A DNA stretch of 64,000 bases. It comes from Piscinibacter gummiphilus. GTDB lineage: Bacteria; Pseudomonadota; Gammaproteobacteria; Burkholderiales; Burkholderiaceae_C. The DNA is taken from positions 1,922,001 to 1,986,000 of the forward strand of contig NZ_CP015118.1 in NCBI RefSeq assembly GCF_002116905.1, read 5' to 3'. Shown here one piece after another: positions 26,460 to 35,437 of the stretch (positions within the stretch are counted from its first letter, which is position 1; each line of letters opens with the position of its first letter). Below the pieces are notes generated by a model. It was given only the letters and a program-made list of their open reading frames with translations. It ran no database searches and was not told the DNA's origin. The position numbers were made by a program, and so were the translations under genes.

Positions 26460-27790
26460 AGCGCCGCACCGCGCTCCAGGCGCTCGGCAGCGTCGTGCTG
26501 TCGCTCGGCACCGCCGAACTCGCGTTCGGCGCCAGCCTCGTGGCCGTGCGCGTGTGGCCCGCCGACGAATACACCCGCGTGACGCTCGAGTCCGACACGG
26601 TGCTGTCGGTCAAGCACTTCATGGCCGACAACCCGCGCCGCCTCGTGATCGACATCGACGGCCTCGAACTCAGCCCGAAGCTGCGCGAGCTGGTGGGCAA
26701 GGTGCATGCCGACGACCCGTACATCGCCGGCGTGCGCGTGGGCCAGAACCAGCCCCGCGTGGTGCGCCTCGTGCTGGACCTGAAGCAGGCCACCGCGCCG
26801 CAGCTCTTCACGCTGGAGCCGGCCGCGGCGTACCAGCACCGGCTCGTCTTCGACCTGCACCCGGTGCACGAGGCTGACCCGCTGCTCGCGCTCATCAACG
26901 AGAAGCAGAGCGCCGAGCAGAAGGCCGCCGAGGCCGTGCAGGACGCGCTGGGCGAGTTCATCGGCCGCGTGGGCAAGACACCCACGCCCCCGGCCACCCC
27001 GCCGGGTCCCGTGGCGCCGCCCGTGCCCGCACCGCCGGTGATCGCCCAGAAGCCGTCGCCCATGACGCAGGAGAAGATCGACCGCCTGATCATCGTCGCG
27101 CTCGACCCCGGCCATGGCGGCGAGGACCCGGGCGCCATCGGCCCGAGCGGCCTGCGCGAGAAGGACGTGGTGCTGTCGGTGGCCATGAAGCTGCGCGACA
27201 AGCTCAACGCCGAGCCCGGCATGCGGGCCATGCTCACGCGCGACGCCGACTTCTTCGTGCCGCTGCACGAGCGCGTGCGCAAGGCACGCCGCGTGCAGGC
27301 CGACCTGTTCGTGTCCATCCATGCCGACGCGTTCCTGAACCCGCAGGCGCGGGGCGCCTCGGTGTTCGCGCTGTCGCAGGGCGGTGCCACCAGCGCGGCA
27401 GCCCGGTGGATGGCCAGCAAGGAAAACGCGTCCGACATCGTGGGCGGCGTCAACTTCAAGGCGAAGGACAGCACGGTGATGCGCGCGATGCTCGACATGA
27501 GCACGTCCGCCCAGATCAAGGACAGCATGAAGCTCGGCGGCGAGGTGCTGGGCCAGATCGGAAAGGTGGGCCGGCTCCACAAGGCGAAGGTGGAGCAGGC
27601 CGGCTTCGCGGTGCTGAAGGCGCCGGACATCCCGTCCATCCTGGTCGAGACGGCGTTCATCTCGAACCCGGAGGAGGAGTCGAAACTGCGGGATGCGGGC
27701 TACCAGCAGGAACTGGTGGAGGCGCTGGCCACGGGCATCAAGCGGTACTTCGCCAAGAACCCGCCGCTCGCGCGCACGCGGCAGCTTTGA
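26456..27790 (+). CDS. amiC: N-acetylmuramoyl-L-alanine amidase (AmiC-like, AMIN domain)
   Basis: A 444-residue cell-wall amidase that cuts peptide side chains from peptidoglycan during daughter-cell separation. The N-terminus, KRRTALQALG, looks like a twin-arginine signal as in AmiC. An AMIN septum-targeting domain follows (about 27-140), then a Pro/Ala-rich linker (about 175-205) and the Amidase_3 domain (about 212-435). Zinc-site residues are His in DPGHGGEDPG, Glu in REKD, His in SIHADA, and the catalytic Glu in VETAFISN. No LysM is present, unlike AmiB. TTG at 26456 overlaps the tsaE stop and follows an AGGAG site. Confidence 0.9.
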   Translation: MKRRTALQALGSVVLSLGTAELAFGASLVAVRVWPADEYTRVTLESDTVLSVKHFMADNPRRLVIDIDGLELSPKLRELVGKVHADDPYIAGVRVGQNQPRVVRLVLDLKQATAPQLFTLEPAAAYQHRLVFDLHPVHEADPLLALINEKQSAEQKAAEAVQDALGEFIGRVGKTPTPPATPPGPVAPPVPAPPVIAQKPSPMTQEKIDRLIIVALDPGHGGEDPGAIGPSGLREKDVVLSVAMKLRDKLNAEPGMRAMLTRDADFFVPLHERVRKARRVQADLFVSIHADAFLNPQARGASVFALSQGGATSAAARWMASKENASDIVGGVNFKAKDSTVMRAMLDMSTSAQIKDSMKLGGEVLGQIGKVGRLHKAKVEQAGFAVLKAPDIPSILVETAFISNPEEESKLRDAGYQQELVEALATGIKRYFAKNPPLARTRQL

Positions 27791-27810
27791 AGCCGGCACG
27801 CGGAAAAAAC

Positions 27811-27878
27811 ATGTCGCCCCGGCGAAGGCCGGGGCCCTGGGCGTCCGCCGAAGGGCCCGGCCTCCGCCGGGATGACAT
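27811..27878. repeat. GC-rich inverted-repeat element (REP-like), copy 2
   Basis: Left arm 27811-27840 contains GTCGCCCCGGCGAAGGCCGG and the right arm 27853-27878 contains CCTCCGCCGGGATGACAT. It has the same design as the element at 20427-20492 and again fills the space between convergent genes (amidase and DedA). The A-run before it (27804-27810) and the T-run after it (27880-27886) would allow it to work as a terminator in both directions. Confidence 0.72.
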
Positions 27879-27884
27879 CTTGTT

Positions 27885-28547
27885 TTAAACAGCCGCGGCC
27901 GCCGCAGCCGCCGCCTTCCGCTTCGCCTTCCAGGCCCCGAACAGCACGAGCAGCCCGGGAATGAAGATCGCCGCCCAGATGATCTTGTCGAGGTTTTCCT
28001 TGACCCACGGGATGTTGCCGAACACGTAGCCGGCCGTGACGATGCCGCCCACCCAGACCACCGCGCCCACCACGTTGAACAGCGTGAACTTGCTGCGCGT
28101 CATCTCGGCCACGCCGCCCACGAACGGCACGAAGGTGCGCAGGAACGGCATGAAGCGCGCGGCGATGATGGTGGCGCCGCCGTACTTCTCGTAGAACGCG
28201 TGCGCCTGCTCGAAGGCCTGCTTGTTGAAGAACCGCGAGTTCTCCCACTGGAAGACCTTCGGGCCGAAATAGCGGCCGATCGAGTAGTTGCACTGGTCGC
28301 CGAGGATGGCCGCGAGCGTGAGCAGCCCGATCGACAGCCAGATGTCCATCAGCCCGGCGCCACACAGCGCGCCCACGACGAACAGCAGCGAGTCGCCCGG
28401 CAGGAACGGCATCACGACGACGCCGGTCTCCACGAACAGGATCAGGAACAGCAGGGCGTACACCCAGGTGCCGTAGGTCGCGACGAAGTTCGCGAGGTGC
28501 ACGTCGACGTGCAGGATGAAGTCGATCAGAAACGTGACAATTTCCAT
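27885..28547 (-). CDS. DedA family inner-membrane protein
   Basis: A 220-residue membrane protein of the DedA/VTT family, thought to flip undecaprenyl phosphate or phospholipids. Signatures include FVETGVVVMPFLPGDSLLF (about 40-58, with the key Glu), GDQCNYSIGRYFG, and the essential Arg region ARFMPFLRTFVPFVGGVAEM (about 134-153). Four to five hydrophobic segments are seen. The protein ends in Lys/Arg and an unusual run of eight Ala. It is divergent from mutL. Confidence 0.9.
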   Translation of the reverse strand: MEIVTFLIDFILHVDVHLANFVATYGTWVYALLFLILFVETGVVVMPFLPGDSLLFVVGALCGAGLMDIWLSIGLLTLAAILGDQCNYSIGRYFGPKVFQWENSRFFNKQAFEQAHAFYEKYGGATIIAARFMPFLRTFVPFVGGVAEMTRSKFTLFNVVGAVVWVGGIVTAGYVFGNIPWVKENLDKIIWAAIFIPGLLVLFGAWKAKRKAAAAAAAAV

Positions 28548-28637
28548 GCGGCCGATTATCACGGTTCGGATGACGGCCTCCCGGCAATTCCCCCGCGAAC
28601 CGGTGCCCCGGCCGGGCCCGGTCCCTACAATGCCGGG

Positions 28638-30515
28638 ATGAATGCCGTGCTCCAGCCCGCCGCCCGCCGTCCCATCCGCGAGCTCCCCGACGAACTGATC
28701 AGCCAGATCGCCGCCGGCGAGGTGGTCGAACGGCCGGCGTCCGTGGTGCGCGAACTGGTGGACAACGCACTCGACGCGGGTTCGCGCGAGATCACGGTGA
28801 AGCTGGTCGCCGGGGGCGTGCGCTCCATCCTGATCGAGGACGACGGCCACGGCATCCCGTCCGACGAGCTGCCGCTGGCGCTGCGTCGCCACGCCACCAG
28901 CAAGATCGGCTCGCTGGTCGACCTGGAGAGTGTCGCCACGATGGGCTTCCGCGGCGAGGCGCTCGCGGCCATCTCGTCGGTGGCCGAGGTCAGCATCTCG
29001 AGCCGCACCGAAGGCGCGCCCCACGCGCAGCGGCTCGATGCCCGCTCGGGTGAACTGTCACCCGCCGCGCGCGGCACGGGCACGAGCGTGGAGGTGCGCG
29101 AGCTGTTCTTCAACACGCCGGCCCGCCGCAAGTTCCTGAAGACCGACGCCACCGAGCTCGCCCACTGCGTCGACGCCGTGCGCCGCCATGCGCTCACCCG
29201 TCCCGACGTGGGCTTCGCCGTGTGGCACGAGGGCAAGCTCGTGCAGCAGTGGCGCCGCGCCGACCCCGACCAGCGCATGAAGGACGTGATCGGCGCCGAA
29301 TTCGTGGAGCAGAGCCGTCCCGTCGACATGACCCTCGGGCCCATGCGCGTGACCGGCCGCGCCGGCGTGCCCGCCGCGGCGCGCGCAAGGGCCGACCAGC
29401 AGTACGTCTACGTCAACGGCCGCTACGTGCGCGACAAGCTGATCGCCCACGGCATCCGTTCGGCGTACGAAGACGTGCTGCACGGCGGCCGCCAGCCGTC
29501 GTATGCGCTCTTCATCGAGATTGCCCCGGACCGGGTCGACGTCAACGTCCATCCCACCAAGATCGAGGTGCGCTTCCGCGATTCGCGCGAGGTGCACCAG
29601 GCCATGCGCCGGGCGGTCGAAGGGGCGCTCGCCGCGCCGCAGGCCGGCGGCGCCATCGCGATGACGCCGGTTCAGCCCACGCTCGACGAAGGCACCGGCC
29701 TCGGCGTGCTCGCGGCCGAAGCCAACGACATGTGGGCGCGTGGCACACCGAAGCCCGTGGCCTACAACCCGCCGTCCGAAGGCTTCCGCCCGCTGGGCCA
29801 GCAGGTGGGCCTCGGCCTGCAGCAGGCCGCCGTGCTGTACGCCCAGGAGGCCCCTCCGGCGTGGCGCATGCCCGCTCCCGTGGCCGCGCCGCAGCCGGCC
29901 GCGCCCATGGCGAACCCGCTGCCGGCCGGCGACTGGCCGCTCGGCCGCGCACTCGCCCAGGTGGGCGGGGTGTTCGTGCTCGCCGAGAACGACCAGGGCC
30001 TCGTGATCGTCGACATGCACGCGGCGCACGAGCGCATCGTCTACGAACGCCTGAAGTCGAGCCTGGGCGCGGCCGACATCGAGGCCCAGCCGCTGCTGAT
30101 CCCGGCCACCTTCGCCGCCACCGCGGAGGAGATCGCCACCGCCGAAGCGCAGTCCGACAACCTGCGCAAGCTCGGCCTCGACATCTCCGCGCTGTCGGCC
30201 ACCACACTCGCCGTGCGCTCGCGCCCGGCCGCGCTCGACGGTGGCGACGTCGTCGAACTCGCCCGCAGCGTGCTCGCCGAACTGGGCCAGTACGACGCCA
30301 GCACCGTCATCGAACGCGCTCAGCACGAGATCCTGTCGACCATGGCCTGCCACGGCGCCGTGCGCGCCAACCGCCAGCTCACGCTCGAAGAGATGAACGC
30401 GCTGCTGCGCGACATGGAACGCACCGAACGATCCGACCAGTGCAACCACGGGCGGCCCACGTGGCGGCAGCTCACGATGAAGGACCTCGACGGGTTGTTC
30501 TGGCGCGGGCGATGA
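28638..30515 (+). CDS. mutL: DNA mismatch repair protein MutL, with endonuclease-type motif
   Basis: A 625-residue MutL. The N-terminal GHKL ATPase domain (about 15-340) has LVDNALDAGS, DDGHGIP and TMGFRGEALAAIS. A variable linker (about 345-430) is Pro/Ala-rich. The C-terminal dimer domain has DMHAAHERIVYE starting at Asp459, which fits the DxHAxxExxxxE metal site of endonuclease-active MutL, plus ACHGAVRANRQL and QCNHGRPT. It should therefore nick DNA itself, as expected in bacteria lacking MutH. ATG at 28638 follows a weak site; the sequence around it is the family's usual start. It is transcribed alone here. Confidence 0.95.
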   Translation: MNAVLQPAARRPIRELPDELISQIAAGEVVERPASVVRELVDNALDAGSREITVKLVAGGVRSILIEDDGHGIPSDELPLALRRHATSKIGSLVDLESVATMGFRGEALAAISSVAEVSISSRTEGAPHAQRLDARSGELSPAARGTGTSVEVRELFFNTPARRKFLKTDATELAHCVDAVRRHALTRPDVGFAVWHEGKLVQQWRRADPDQRMKDVIGAEFVEQSRPVDMTLGPMRVTGRAGVPAAARARADQQYVYVNGRYVRDKLIAHGIRSAYEDVLHGGRQPSYALFIEIAPDRVDVNVHPTKIEVRFRDSREVHQAMRRAVEGALAAPQAGGAIAMTPVQPTLDEGTGLGVLAAEANDMWARGTPKPVAYNPPSEGFRPLGQQVGLGLQQAAVLYAQEAPPAWRMPAPVAAPQPAAPMANPLPAGDWPLGRALAQVGGVFVLAENDQGLVIVDMHAAHERIVYERLKSSLGAADIEAQPLLIPATFAATAEEIATAEAQSDNLRKLGLDISALSATTLAVRSRPAALDGGDVVELARSVLAELGQYDASTVIERAQHEILSTMACHGAVRANRQLTLEEMNALLRDMERTERSDQCNHGRPTWRQLTMKDLDGLFWRGR

Positions 30516-30540
30516 CCTCGCCGCGGCTGCTCTGCCGTCC

Positions 30541-31050
30541 TCAGGACCTCAGCAACGCGAGGAACTGGTCCGAGTCGAACCCGTTGTCCATCCGCTCGCC
30601 CCGCACCACGAGGAACGGCGTGCCGACGGCCTTGTAGGCCGCGAATTCCTGCTGGCAGGTGCGGCTGACGCTCATGTTGCATTCGGTGAAGGCGAAGCCG
30701 TTCTGCTGGAGCCAGGCCTTCGCCTGGTGGCAGTAGACGCACTCCGTGGTGGTGTACATCACCACGTCCTCGGCCTTCACCGTGGCCGCCAGGGCCTGGA
30801 TCTGCGGCGTGTCGATCGGCCCGGGACCGGGGTTCAGCCGGATGATGGCCACGGCGACGACCGGCACGATCAGCCAGCGGGCCCACGCCAGGTCGCCGAG
30901 GAGGCGCTTGGCGACGACGAAGAGCACGAGACCGCCGAACACGTAGCCCGCGGCCTTGCCCGTCGTGTAGGCGCTGCCGGAGGCGGCGTGGGCGAGGGCC
31001 GGCAGCAGGAGGAGCGAGATGGAGGCCAGGCGGGGAAACGTCGCGGTCAT
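30541..31050 (-). CDS. Membrane-anchored glutaredoxin/thioredoxin-like protein
   Basis: A 169-residue protein with a signal peptide (1-22, ending AHA), two hydrophobic segments (about 32-50 and 57-72), and a C-terminal glutaredoxin-fold domain (about 92-169). The redox motif is CVYC in YTTTECVYCHQAKAW, and the cis-Pro is in VGTPFLVV. Extra cysteines occur in ECN and RTC. The redox domain after two helices may face the periplasm or cytoplasm, which I cannot decide. The function is unknown; it may reduce a specific periplasmic thiol protein. It converges on mutL. Confidence 0.78.
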   Translation of the reverse strand: MTATFPRLASISLLLLPALAHAASGSAYTTGKAAGYVFGGLVLFVVAKRLLGDLAWARWLIVPVVAVAIIRLNPGPGPIDTPQIQALAATVKAEDVVMYTTTECVYCHQAKAWLQQNGFAFTECNMSVSRTCQQEFAAYKAVGTPFLVVRGERMDNGFDSDQFLALLRS

Positions 31051-31485
31051 GGTCGTGAGTCCGAGTGGAGGCGCGCCATCCTAGCGGCATCCGCCGGGTG
31101 ATTTTCACGTCCAGCCGCATCGGCCAGGACAGGCCCGCTGTTGGCCGAAAGAATTCTGAATCCCCCTTCAGTTTGCTCCCCTTTCCCGTGTCTCTGTTGC
31201 TGAATGTTTCTCGAAGATGCGCAGATTTCGCGCGAGCAGGGGCATGCCTCCCCGACCCCTCGGGCGGATCTTTGCTGGGCTGATCACGTTAATGCCGTGA
31301 CGAAGTTCTCGAAATCGATGGTTCGCCACGGCACTGGCTCGCGCTCGCCCACGCGAATACCGCGGCGTGCGGACCTCCGCAAGCCCCCACCTTCCAACCC
31401 CCATCCCCCCGAAACCCGCTGGTAGGATTTCGCCACGAATGCCGCGCGGCACGAATCGCGCGGCTCACCAAAAGGGGAGTGGGGC
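31051..31485. other. 435-base intergenic region before the surface-protein run
   Basis: No convincing gene is seen. The 5' half is less GC-rich than its surroundings and probably holds the promoters of the leftward glutaredoxin-like gene and of the rightward run. A hairpin with 8-base arms, GCCGCGCG (31441-31448) and CGCGCGGC (31457-31464), lies just before the ribosome site at 31472-31482. No known riboswitch pattern is recognised. Confidence 0.5.
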
Positions 31486-31617
31486 ATGAAGGGCAACGAG
31501 TTTCGTTGCGTCCGTTCACGGACGCTGTGCGCGTGGTGCAAGGCCACGCTGAAGCCGATCGCGGCGCCGTCCGGGCACGCGCTTTCCCACGCCGATCTCC
31601 TCGCCGACGCCCGCTGA
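31486..31617 (+). CDS. Possible small protein with a CxWC motif
   Basis: An open frame of 43 codons with a strong AAAAGGGGAGTGGGGC leader before its ATG. The product contains RTLCAWCKATLK (about 12-23) and a later His-rich stretch (GHALSHADLL). CxWC pairs of this type occur in small zinc-ribbon proteins. It ends 41 bases before the IPT/TIG gene and is too short for confident calling. It may be a real small protein, a leader, or chance. The in-frame extension of the large gene upstream of 31659 covers the same bases in another frame and is not supported. Confidence 0.35.
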   Translation: MKGNEFRCVRSRTLCAWCKATLKPIAAPSGHALSHADLLADAR

Positions 31618-31658
31618 CGCGGCCGCCTGCGATCCATCCTCCGTTCTCTCCTGTACCC

Positions 31659-34600
31659 ATGATGCGACTTGCCTGCGCGGTGTTGCTGCTGTCCGTCGTC
31701 CGTCGCCTGCGCGACGCCGGCGTGCCGGCCCTGGCGGCCTTCCTCGGGCTCGCATGTAGCCCGGTGCTGGCGCAGACGATCGTCGCAGCCGACATCACGA
31801 GCGACACCCGTTGGGACACCGCGGGCAGCCCGTACGTGGTGAACGGCGCCGTCGCCGTCCGCGCGGGTGCGACGCTCACGATCGATGCAGGCGTGGTCGT
31901 GTCGATGGGCAGCGGCGCGGGCCTGACGGTGCAGGCCGGCGCCGTGCGCGCGAACGGCACGGCGGCGCTGCCGGTGCAGGTGCGATCGGACAAGGTGCGC
32001 GCGGGCCAGGCCGCCGTCGCGGGCGACTGGAACCAGTGGACCTTCACCTCGGGCACCGTGAACACACGGCTGGAGCACGTCGTGTTCGAACACGGCCGCG
32101 GCCTCGCCGTCCACGGTTCGGCGCCCGAGTTCAACTTCCTCGACATCCGCCAGCAGCAAGGCCCGGCGATCGCGATCGACCTGGCCGCTTCGCCGTTCGG
32201 CCTCGGCAACCGCGCGAGCGGCAACGCCCTCAACGCGGTGTCCGTCGCGGCCGGTGACATCGCGGGCAACGTGCGCTGGGGCCTGCGCGGCATCCCGTAC
32301 GTGGTGACCGGCGGCACCGTGTCGGTCGGCGCGAGCCCGTCGGTGACGGGCGTTTCGCCGTCGACGGTGGAGGTGGGCCAGACCGTGACCGTGACGGTCA
32401 ACGGCAGCCGCCTGTCCGGCGTGAGCGAAGCGGCACTCGACCGGGCGGGCCTCGCCCTGACACCGTTCAGTGGCGGATCATCGTCACAGGTCTTCATGCA
32501 GCTCCGGGTCGATCCCGCCGCCGCCCCCGGGCGCGCGGCGTTGCGCCTCGTGGTGGACGCGGGTGAGGTCGTGCTCGCCGACGCGGTGACCGTGACGCTG
32601 CCTCTGCCGACGATCAACGCCGTGTCGCCCGCGTCGGTGACCGCGCAGTCCGGCCCGCTCGAGATCACCGTGACCGGGCGGAACTTCACGGCCGCGTCCG
32701 AAGTGCTGTTCAACGGCGCCACGGCCGCCACGCGTTTCGTCAGCGCGACCGAACTTCGCGCGACGCTGCTGAACCAGACCGCGGCCGCGACGCTCGCGGT
32801 CCAGGTCCGCGCGCCGGACCCGGCGAACGCGGGGCAGTACCTCCTGTCGAACCAGGGCAGCCTCGTGGTGCAGGCCGCGGTGCCGCCGGTGGTGTCGGTC
32901 GAGCCGGCGCCGCTCGCGCTGCCGCCGGACTCGACCAGCCGCAACATCGTGCTGCGCCTGTCGAAGGCCGACTTCCGCGAGCACACGATCAACGTCTCGG
33001 TGAGCGATCCGGCGAAGCTGACGGTGACGCCGACGACCCTCGTCATTCCCGCGGGCCAGACGGTGGCGACGCTCGCCGTCGTGCCGCGCGCCGTCGGGAC
33101 GGTCAGCCTCACGCTCAGCTCGGCGGCGCTGGCCCAGGTGGTCGTGCCGGTGTTCATCACGTCGGACTTCCGTGGTGCGAACACGAGCTACTCCGGTCTG
33201 GTCGGCGTCGTGAACGGCGAGGTCGTGGTGGCACCGATCACGTCCGAGGCCAAGGTCTCCAACGCGCCGGTGGGTGTGGCCGTGGGCGGTACGCTGACCT
33301 CGGTCTCTCCCGCGGGCTGGGCCCGCGGCACCACGGTCCGCTTCACCGTCGCCGGCAAGGGCATCCCGTCGGATGCGCAGCTGTCGCTCAACCCGTCCGC
33401 CGGGGTGTCCTTCGGCGCGCAGACCGTGGCGGCCGATGGCAGCCAGCTCCAGGTGGACGTGACCGCCGCGAACGATGCGGCCATCGGCGCCCGCCGTGTC
33501 GTGGTCAAGGACGCGGCCGGCAAGGAGCTGGTGTTCGCCAATGCGCTGCAATCGACGGTCCAGCTGACGACCGGCGCGCCGGCCATCGAGTCGGTCACGC
33601 CGCTGATCTCGCCGCGCGGGACGCGGGTCCGCCTCGTCGTGCGTGGTCGCAACCTGCAGCAGGGTCTGCTGCGCGTGACGCCCGCCAGCGGGTTGAGCAT
33701 CGACACCCAGCTCGAGATCGACGCGGATGGCACGTCCATCGCCACGTGGGTCGACATCGCTGCCGACGCCCTGGTGGGGCAGCGCCTGGTCCAGGTCGTC
33801 ACGCCGTCCGGCACGTCGTCGGCCGAACCGCTCGCGTTCAACACCTGGAACCTCGCCGAGTCCGAAGCGGTTCGCGGTGACATCGGCCCGCTCGCCTCGC
33901 GCCTGGTCGGCGTGATGGTGGGGGTGGCGACCGTGGAAGACAAGATCGTCACGGTGACGCCGGGCGCGACCGCGGTGGGCGTGCTGAACGGCGCCGGGGT
34001 GCTCGAACTGTCGCCGCACGTGGGCGTGGTCGGCACGGACGTGGTGGTGACCGTGCGCGGCCGCTCGCTCCAGTCGATGACCGGAGCCGCGCTGGTGCCG
34101 TCGACGGGCGCATCGCTCGTCGGCGCTCCGACCGTGAATGCGGACGGCACCGAGGCGACCTTCACGCTGCGCCTGGCCGCCGATGCGCCGCTCGGCAACC
34201 GCAAGCTGGTGCTGCAGACTGCGACGGGTGTGCTGACGACGGTGAAGTGGTCGGACGACACCTTCCTCGTGTCCGCGCCGCTGCCGGAACTCGATTCCGT
34301 GACGCCGCAGGTGCTGGTGGCGGGCACCACCGGTGTCGCGATGACGGTGCGTGGCCGCAACCTGATCAACATCACGGGCGTCCGGGCGGAGCCGGCGAAC
34401 GGCCTGACGTTCACCGGGCCGTTCACAGCGTCGGAAGACGGCACGGTGCTGAGCTTCTTCGGCGCGGTCGCCGCCGGTGCGCCTGCGGCCGACAGCACGC
34501 TGGTCATCACGTCGGTGGCGGGTGACTCGACACTCGTGGCATCGCCGCGGAACCTGGTGCGGGTGTCCGCCACCAGCGGGCCCACCCATGCGCTCACCAC

Positions 34601-35348
34601 CGGACTGGTCGGTGTGATGGTCGGGACGCCTGCGGCCCCCGACGCGATCGTGGGCGGGCTGGCCTCGCTGCCGGTCGGGGTGGCCGTCGGCACGAACTCG
34701 ACGACCCTGCCCGAGGAGCCCCAGACCGGGGTGCTCGGCACCCAGCCGGTGGGGGTGGTCGTGGGCGCCCACGTGGCGACGGTCACGCCCCGCGGCGTGC
34801 TGCAAGGCGGCTCCGGCACGATCACGGTCACCGGGGCGGGCTTCGATGCGGTGACCGCCATCGTGACCACGCCGTCGACGGGCCTGCTCTTCGACACGCC
34901 GGTGGTCAGCGGTGGCGGGACGGTGCTGAGCGTGGGCGTCTCCGCCGCGCCCGATGCATTGACCGGCCCGCGCCACCTGCGCCTGCGGACAGCCACGGGT
35001 GTCGTCTCGACCCTCTCGGCGGAGGCCGTGTTCGGCGTCGGCGCGATCCCGGTGCTCCAGTCGGTGTCGCCGATCCTGCTCGAACGCGGCAAGGGCACGA
35101 CGGTCACGGTGCGCGGCACCGGGCTGTCGGCCGTGACGGGGGTGTCGTTCGTGCCGGCCTCGGGCGTCCGCGCGGTCACGACCCCGGTCTTCCTCACCGA
35201 CGCGCTCGGCGATTACCTGCAATTCAACGTGCTCGTCGATCCGGACGCCACGCTCGGGAACCGCGTCCTGGTCCTCGAGGTGCCGGGTGGACAGAGCGGC
35301 ACCGCACCCCTTCCCGCCAACACCTTCAACGTGGTCGCACCGCAGTGA
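31659..35348 (+). CDS. Large exported IPT/TIG-repeat protein
   Basis: A 1229-residue protein with a signal peptide (about 1-37, ending VLAQ). The N-terminal 190 residues look like a beta-helix-type start (AGATLTIDAGVVVSMG, GDWNQWTF, RLEHVVFEHG). At least seven IPT/TIG-type beta-sandwich domains follow, recognised by phrases such as INAVSPASVTAQSGPLEITVTGRNF and ELSPHVGVVGTDVVVTVRGRSL. Between some domains lie stretches with VGVMVG and VGVAVG motifs (about 513-540, 747-775 and 981-1035). No enzyme motif is seen. It is probably a surface or secreted structural protein. It opens the co-directional run that contains the RHS protein. ATG pairs at 31659 and 31662 are both possible starts. Confidence 0.85.
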   Translation: MMRLACAVLLLSVVRRLRDAGVPALAAFLGLACSPVLAQTIVAADITSDTRWDTAGSPYVVNGAVAVRAGATLTIDAGVVVSMGSGAGLTVQAGAVRANGTAALPVQVRSDKVRAGQAAVAGDWNQWTFTSGTVNTRLEHVVFEHGRGLAVHGSAPEFNFLDIRQQQGPAIAIDLAASPFGLGNRASGNALNAVSVAAGDIAGNVRWGLRGIPYVVTGGTVSVGASPSVTGVSPSTVEVGQTVTVTVNGSRLSGVSEAALDRAGLALTPFSGGSSSQVFMQLRVDPAAAPGRAALRLVVDAGEVVLADAVTVTLPLPTINAVSPASVTAQSGPLEITVTGRNFTAASEVLFNGATAATRFVSATELRATLLNQTAAATLAVQVRAPDPANAGQYLLSNQGSLVVQAAVPPVVSVEPAPLALPPDSTSRNIVLRLSKADFREHTINVSVSDPAKLTVTPTTLVIPAGQTVATLAVVPRAVGTVSLTLSSAALAQVVVPVFITSDFRGANTSYSGLVGVVNGEVVVAPITSEAKVSNAPVGVAVGGTLTSVSPAGWARGTTVRFTVAGKGIPSDAQLSLNPSAGVSFGAQTVAADGSQLQVDVTAANDAAIGARRVVVKDAAGKELVFANALQSTVQLTTGAPAIESVTPLISPRGTRVRLVVRGRNLQQGLLRVTPASGLSIDTQLEIDADGTSIATWVDIAADALVGQRLVQVVTPSGTSSAEPLAFNTWNLAESEAVRGDIGPLASRLVGVMVGVATVEDKIVTVTPGATAVGVLNGAGVLELSPHVGVVGTDVVVTVRGRSLQSMTGAALVPSTGASLVGAPTVNADGTEATFTLRLAADAPLGNRKLVLQTATGVLTTVKWSDDTFLVSAPLPELDSVTPQVLVAGTTGVAMTVRGRNLINITGVRAEPANGLTFTGPFTASEDGTVLSFFGAVAAGAPAADSTLVITSVAGDSTLVASPRNLVRVSATSGPTHALTTGLVGVMVGTPAAPDAIVGGLASLPVGVAVGTNSTTLPEEPQTGVLGTQPVGVVVGAHVATVTPRGVLQGGSGTITVTGAGFDAVTAIVTTPSTGLLFDTPVVSGGGTVLSVGVSAAPDALTGPRHLRLRTATGVVSTLSAEAVFGVGAIPVLQSVSPILLERGKGTTVTVRGTGLSAVTGVSFVPASGVRAVTTPVFLTDALGDYLQFNVLVDPDATLGNRVLVLEVPGGQSGTAPLPANTFNVVAPQ

Positions 35349-35437
35349 CCGGAACCGCCCCAACCATGAAGTCCCTTTCCGTCCTGCGCGCGAGCGCGCG
35401 TCCTTTCCCTTGCCAACCTGAATCGAGGAGCCCCTCC

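Noticed and set aside
31479..31658. Extension of the IPT/TIG protein to an upstream start at 31479
   Set aside because: The extra 60 residues are Arg-rich with no export signal, while the Met at 31659 opens a normal signal peptide.
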